A stretch of DNA of 62,038 nucleotides from Flammeovirgaceae bacterium UBA2371 (lineage in GTDB: Bacteria > Bacteroidota > Bacteroidia > Cytophagales > Cyclobacteriaceae). Below, piece by piece: positions 60,060-62,038 of the stretch. Position 1 is the stretch's first letter. Each line of letters opens with the position of its first letter. Under the pieces are notes generated by a model. The model was not told where the DNA came from and made no database searches. It saw only the letters and a program-made list of their open reading frames with translations. The stretch covers positions 1 to 62,038 of the forward strand of contig DDTF01000010.1 of assembly GCA_002345965.1 (NCBI GenBank), in the 5' to 3' direction. A program made the position numbers and the translations under genes.

Positions 60060-60209
60060 ATACCCAAAAAGTGCACCCGTCCGATATAGGACACCTTTTT
60101 TCGTAACCGGACGATTAACTACGTAACTTGAGTGTTTAAATATCGTCTAATACCCTAATTAGCCCTTGGCATTATTGTTGGCTATTGTGGAACCTGAAAC
60201 CATTCATGC

Positions 60210-60905
60210 ATGATTCAATTAAAGGACATCGATAAATATGTCGATTCACGTTTTCAACGCACGTTTATCTTAAAAGGCATTGACCTGAAGGTAGAACAGG
60301 GTGAATTCCTCACCATTATGGGGCCCAGCGGGGCCGGGAAATCTTCACTCATGAACATCATCGGTATGCTCGATGAGCCTTCAGCCGGAGAGTACTACTT
60401 TTTCGATGAACCTGTGCACAAAATGAAAGAGCGCAAGAAATCGGATATGCACAAAAACTACATCGGTTTCATCTTTCAGGCCTATCACCTAATTGACGAG
60501 TTGACGGTATACGAAAACATTGAAACGCCCTTGTTGTACAAAGGTGTGAGTGGAAGCCAGCGCAAAAGCATGGTGGCGGAACTGCTGGATCGATTCAACA
60601 TGGTGGCCAAAAAAGATCTTTTTCCGGAGCAATTGTCAGGAGGCCAACAACAACTGGTGGGTGTTGCCAGAGCCATTATCGGGCAACCCAAACTATTGCT
60701 GGCCGATGAACCTACCGGCAATCTGCACTCTGAACAAGGAAAGCAAATCATGGACATCTTCGAACAATTGAACAACGAAGGCATGACCATCATCCAGGTA
60801 ACCCACTCAGAAGAAAATGCACTACGCGGAAAACGTGTGGTGAAGGTGGTGGATGGAGCCGTAGAATCAGATGAGTTGGTAAATAAAAATGTAAAGATTA
60901 AATAA
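60210..60905 (+). CDS. ABC transporter ATP-binding protein (MacB/LolD type)
   Basis: 231 residues with Walker A GPSGAGKSS (about 40-48), Q-loop FIFQAYHLIDEL, signature LSGGQQQLVGVARA (about 145-158), Walker B LLLADEPTGNLHSEQG and the switch histidine THSEENALRGKR. The signature is a little unusual: Leu replaces the usual Arg after QQQ. It is first in an operon with a TolC-family gene 15 bp downstream; the membrane components are expected beyond the window. Confidence 0.93.
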   Translation: MIQLKDIDKYVDSRFQRTFILKGIDLKVEQGEFLTIMGPSGAGKSSLMNIIGMLDEPSAGEYYFFDEPVHKMKERKKSDMHKNYIGFIFQAYHLIDELTVYENIETPLLYKGVSGSQRKSMVAELLDRFNMVAKKDLFPEQLSGGQQQLVGVARAIIGQPKLLLADEPTGNLHSEQGKQIMDIFEQLNNEGMTIIQVTHSEENALRGKRVVKVVDGAVESDELVNKNVKIK

Positions 60906-60920
60906 TTTATAAGGGAGTAT

Positions 60921-62038
60921 ATGAAGTATAGTGCACTACTGTTTTTGTTTTGTGTTTCCACTTTTGCATTTGGACAAGAGGCTGAGAAAACGCTTACTTT
61001 CAAAGAGGCGGTTAAGATTGGATTAGACCACAACCTGACGCTCAATCAACAGGAAAATTTGTTGGTTTCGTCTCAGGTCAATAAAACATCCGGCATGCTG
61101 AGCATGGGCCCAAGTGTAAATATCAATGGTAATGCTGGGCGCAATGATGGTAATTCGTTTAATCAGCAACAAGGACAGGTGGTCAACGGGGTAATTGATT
61201 TTTTTGGCGCTACGGCTACGGCCAGTATGCCCCTCTTCAATGGCTTTAATAATTTCAATACTTACCGCCAGGCCTCCAGTCAGTATGAGGCACAACTGCA
61301 CCTGGTGAAGAGAACCAACCAGGATGTTATCCAGCTGGTGGCAGCGCAATACCTTCAATGTCTATTGGATCAAAAGCTGTATCACATTCAGAAGCAAAAC
61401 ATGGACACACAACAGCAGCAGTATGATCAGATCAAAGCACAGGTAGACGCAGGCGCCAGGGCTGAAATCGATTTGATCAATCAGGAGTATCAGGTAAAGA
61501 ATGCAGAGCTGCTGGCCAGACGTGCTTCTTTCACCCTGCGCAACGATCTGGCTACCCTGGCACAAACCCTGCAGCTGGATCCGCTTACTTCCATTTCATT
61601 GGAAGAACCGGACTGGGATGTGAACATGGAAGACTTTGAAGTACAGAGTATGGAAAACATGAGCGATGTGGCGCTGGCCAACAGAAGTGACCTGGCACAG
61701 GCCCGCTTTCTGGAGAAAGCTTCTCAGTTTGGATTCCAGTCTTCCAGAGGTACGTATTTCCCCAACGTAAGTCTGTTTGCTCAATACGGGTCGCGCTACA
61801 ATTACATTCATCCTTCAGCTACATTTTCCCCTACTAACCGATCTTTTGAACAACAATTCAAAGACGACAATACCCAATTTACCTATGGTTTGACCTTTAC
61901 TATTCCCATTTTCGGAGCACTTCAAACGCGCAACACCACTGTGCGCAACAAGGTGGCTTTTGAGAACATGAAATTGCAAACTGAAAACACGGAAATACAG
62001 GTGAAGAGCGATGTGCTGCGCGCCTATCAAAACTACCG
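60921..62038 (+). CDS. TolC family outer-membrane efflux protein (3' truncated by window)
   Basis: 372 codons are visible, open to the window end. It starts with a signal peptide (LLFLFCVSTFAFG) and the TolC pattern LTFKEAVKIGLDHNLTLNQQEN near residues 25-46, then a beta-rich stretch ending SMPLFNGFNNFNTYRQ and long helices (QDVIQLVAAQYLQCLL, AEIDLINQEYQVKNAELLARRA). A second half begins with ANRSDLAQARFLEKAS. It forms the outer-membrane duct of a MacAB-type export system with the ABC protein upstream. Another reading: an early part of a type I secretion system. Confidence 0.92.
   Translation, partial: MKYSALLFLFCVSTFAFGQEAEKTLTFKEAVKIGLDHNLTLNQQENLLVSSQVNKTSGMLSMGPSVNINGNAGRNDGNSFNQQQGQVVNGVIDFFGATATASMPLFNGFNNFNTYRQASSQYEAQLHLVKRTNQDVIQLVAAQYLQCLLDQKLYHIQKQNMDTQQQQYDQIKAQVDAGARAEIDLINQEYQVKNAELLARRASFTLRNDLATLAQTLQLDPLTSISLEEPDWDVNMEDFEVQSMENMSDVALANRSDLAQARFLEKASQFGFQSSRGTYFPNVSLFAQYGSRYNYIHPSATFSPTNRSFEQQFKDDNTQFTYGLTFTIPIFGALQTRNTTVRNKVAFENMKLQTENTEIQVKSDVLRAYQNY

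Noticed and set aside
60060..60110. Terminator after the OmpA-like gene (GTCC-loop-GGAC followed by T run)
   Set aside because: Only four base pairs match, too weak to call.
1..62038. CRISPR array, prophage, insertion sequence or integrative element
   Set aside because: No regularly spaced direct repeats, transposase, integrase, phage structural gene or tRNA-flanking duplication was seen; tRNA-Leu at 13209 has no neighbouring integrase.

Overview
The window comes from a member of the Bacteroidota, most likely order Cytophagales. It carries a SusC/SusD outer-membrane pair, a very large secreted protein with a gliding-motility/type IX C-terminal sorting domain beside a PorP/SprF-family partner, DUF2911 and YfhO-family proteins, Bacteroidota-type -7 promoter boxes (TAnnTTTG) and almost no Shine-Dalgarno signals. 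No phage, insertion sequence or CRISPR array was found. Most of the window is chromosomal housekeeping and envelope genes; the first 13 kb is different.

Region 1 (1-13.2 kb) opens with the 3' end of a secreted Ig-like protein. A soluble PAS histidine kinase and an unusual response regulator follow; the regulator fuses a receiver domain to a CRP/FNR-type DNA-binding protein. Downstream lies a compact set of stress or energy-saving genes: an uncharacterised small protein, a DUF302 / AI-2E permease / PEP synthase operon, a ribosome hibernation factor, two tandem-domain universal stress proteins (plus the decayed 3' end of a third), an FMN split-barrel protein with a YdjM-like membrane protein, and a phospholipase D/cardiolipin synthase-like protein. 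Six FNR-like boxes, TGA(T/C)-N4-(A/G)TCA, lie in the gaps before these genes. Several are centred 55-58 bp upstream of a -7-like element, i.e. near -62. The kinase PAS domain keeps the histidine and arginine that align with the haem ligand and Arg220 of FixL. I infer a one-locus, probably oxygen- or redox-responsive two-component regulon for dormancy; this is the main find.

Region 2 (13.2-23.8 kb) is housekeeping: tRNA-Leu(CAA), an ABM-domain protein, a SAM hydroxide adenosyltransferase-family protein, PhoH, ComEC, enoyl-CoA hydratase, RecQ, Pgk, Pfk and threonylcarbamoyl-AMP synthase. Region 3 (23.9-37.5 kb) is the cell surface: a SusC-SusD-Calx-beta lipoprotein operon, a NUDIX hydrolase, a 1740-residue PKD-rich type IX cargo and its PorP/SprF-like partner. 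Region 4 (37.5-42 kb) holds an aspartoacylase/RimK/retropepsin-like operon, DUF2911 and Ffh.

Region 5 (42-48 kb) is a molybdenum-cofactor cluster (MoeA, MoaC, MobA, MoaE, MoaD, MoaA) with a glycerate kinase; no molybdoenzyme or molybdate transporter is visible. Region 6 (48-62 kb) is mixed: DsrE-like, YfhO, a WYL regulator followed by small enzymes, a YkgJ-type cysteine cluster protein, thioredoxin, HD and TPR proteins, a phosphatase, an aldo/keto reductase broken by one in-frame stop, an OmpA-like protein, and the start of an ABC/TolC efflux or export operon that runs off the end.
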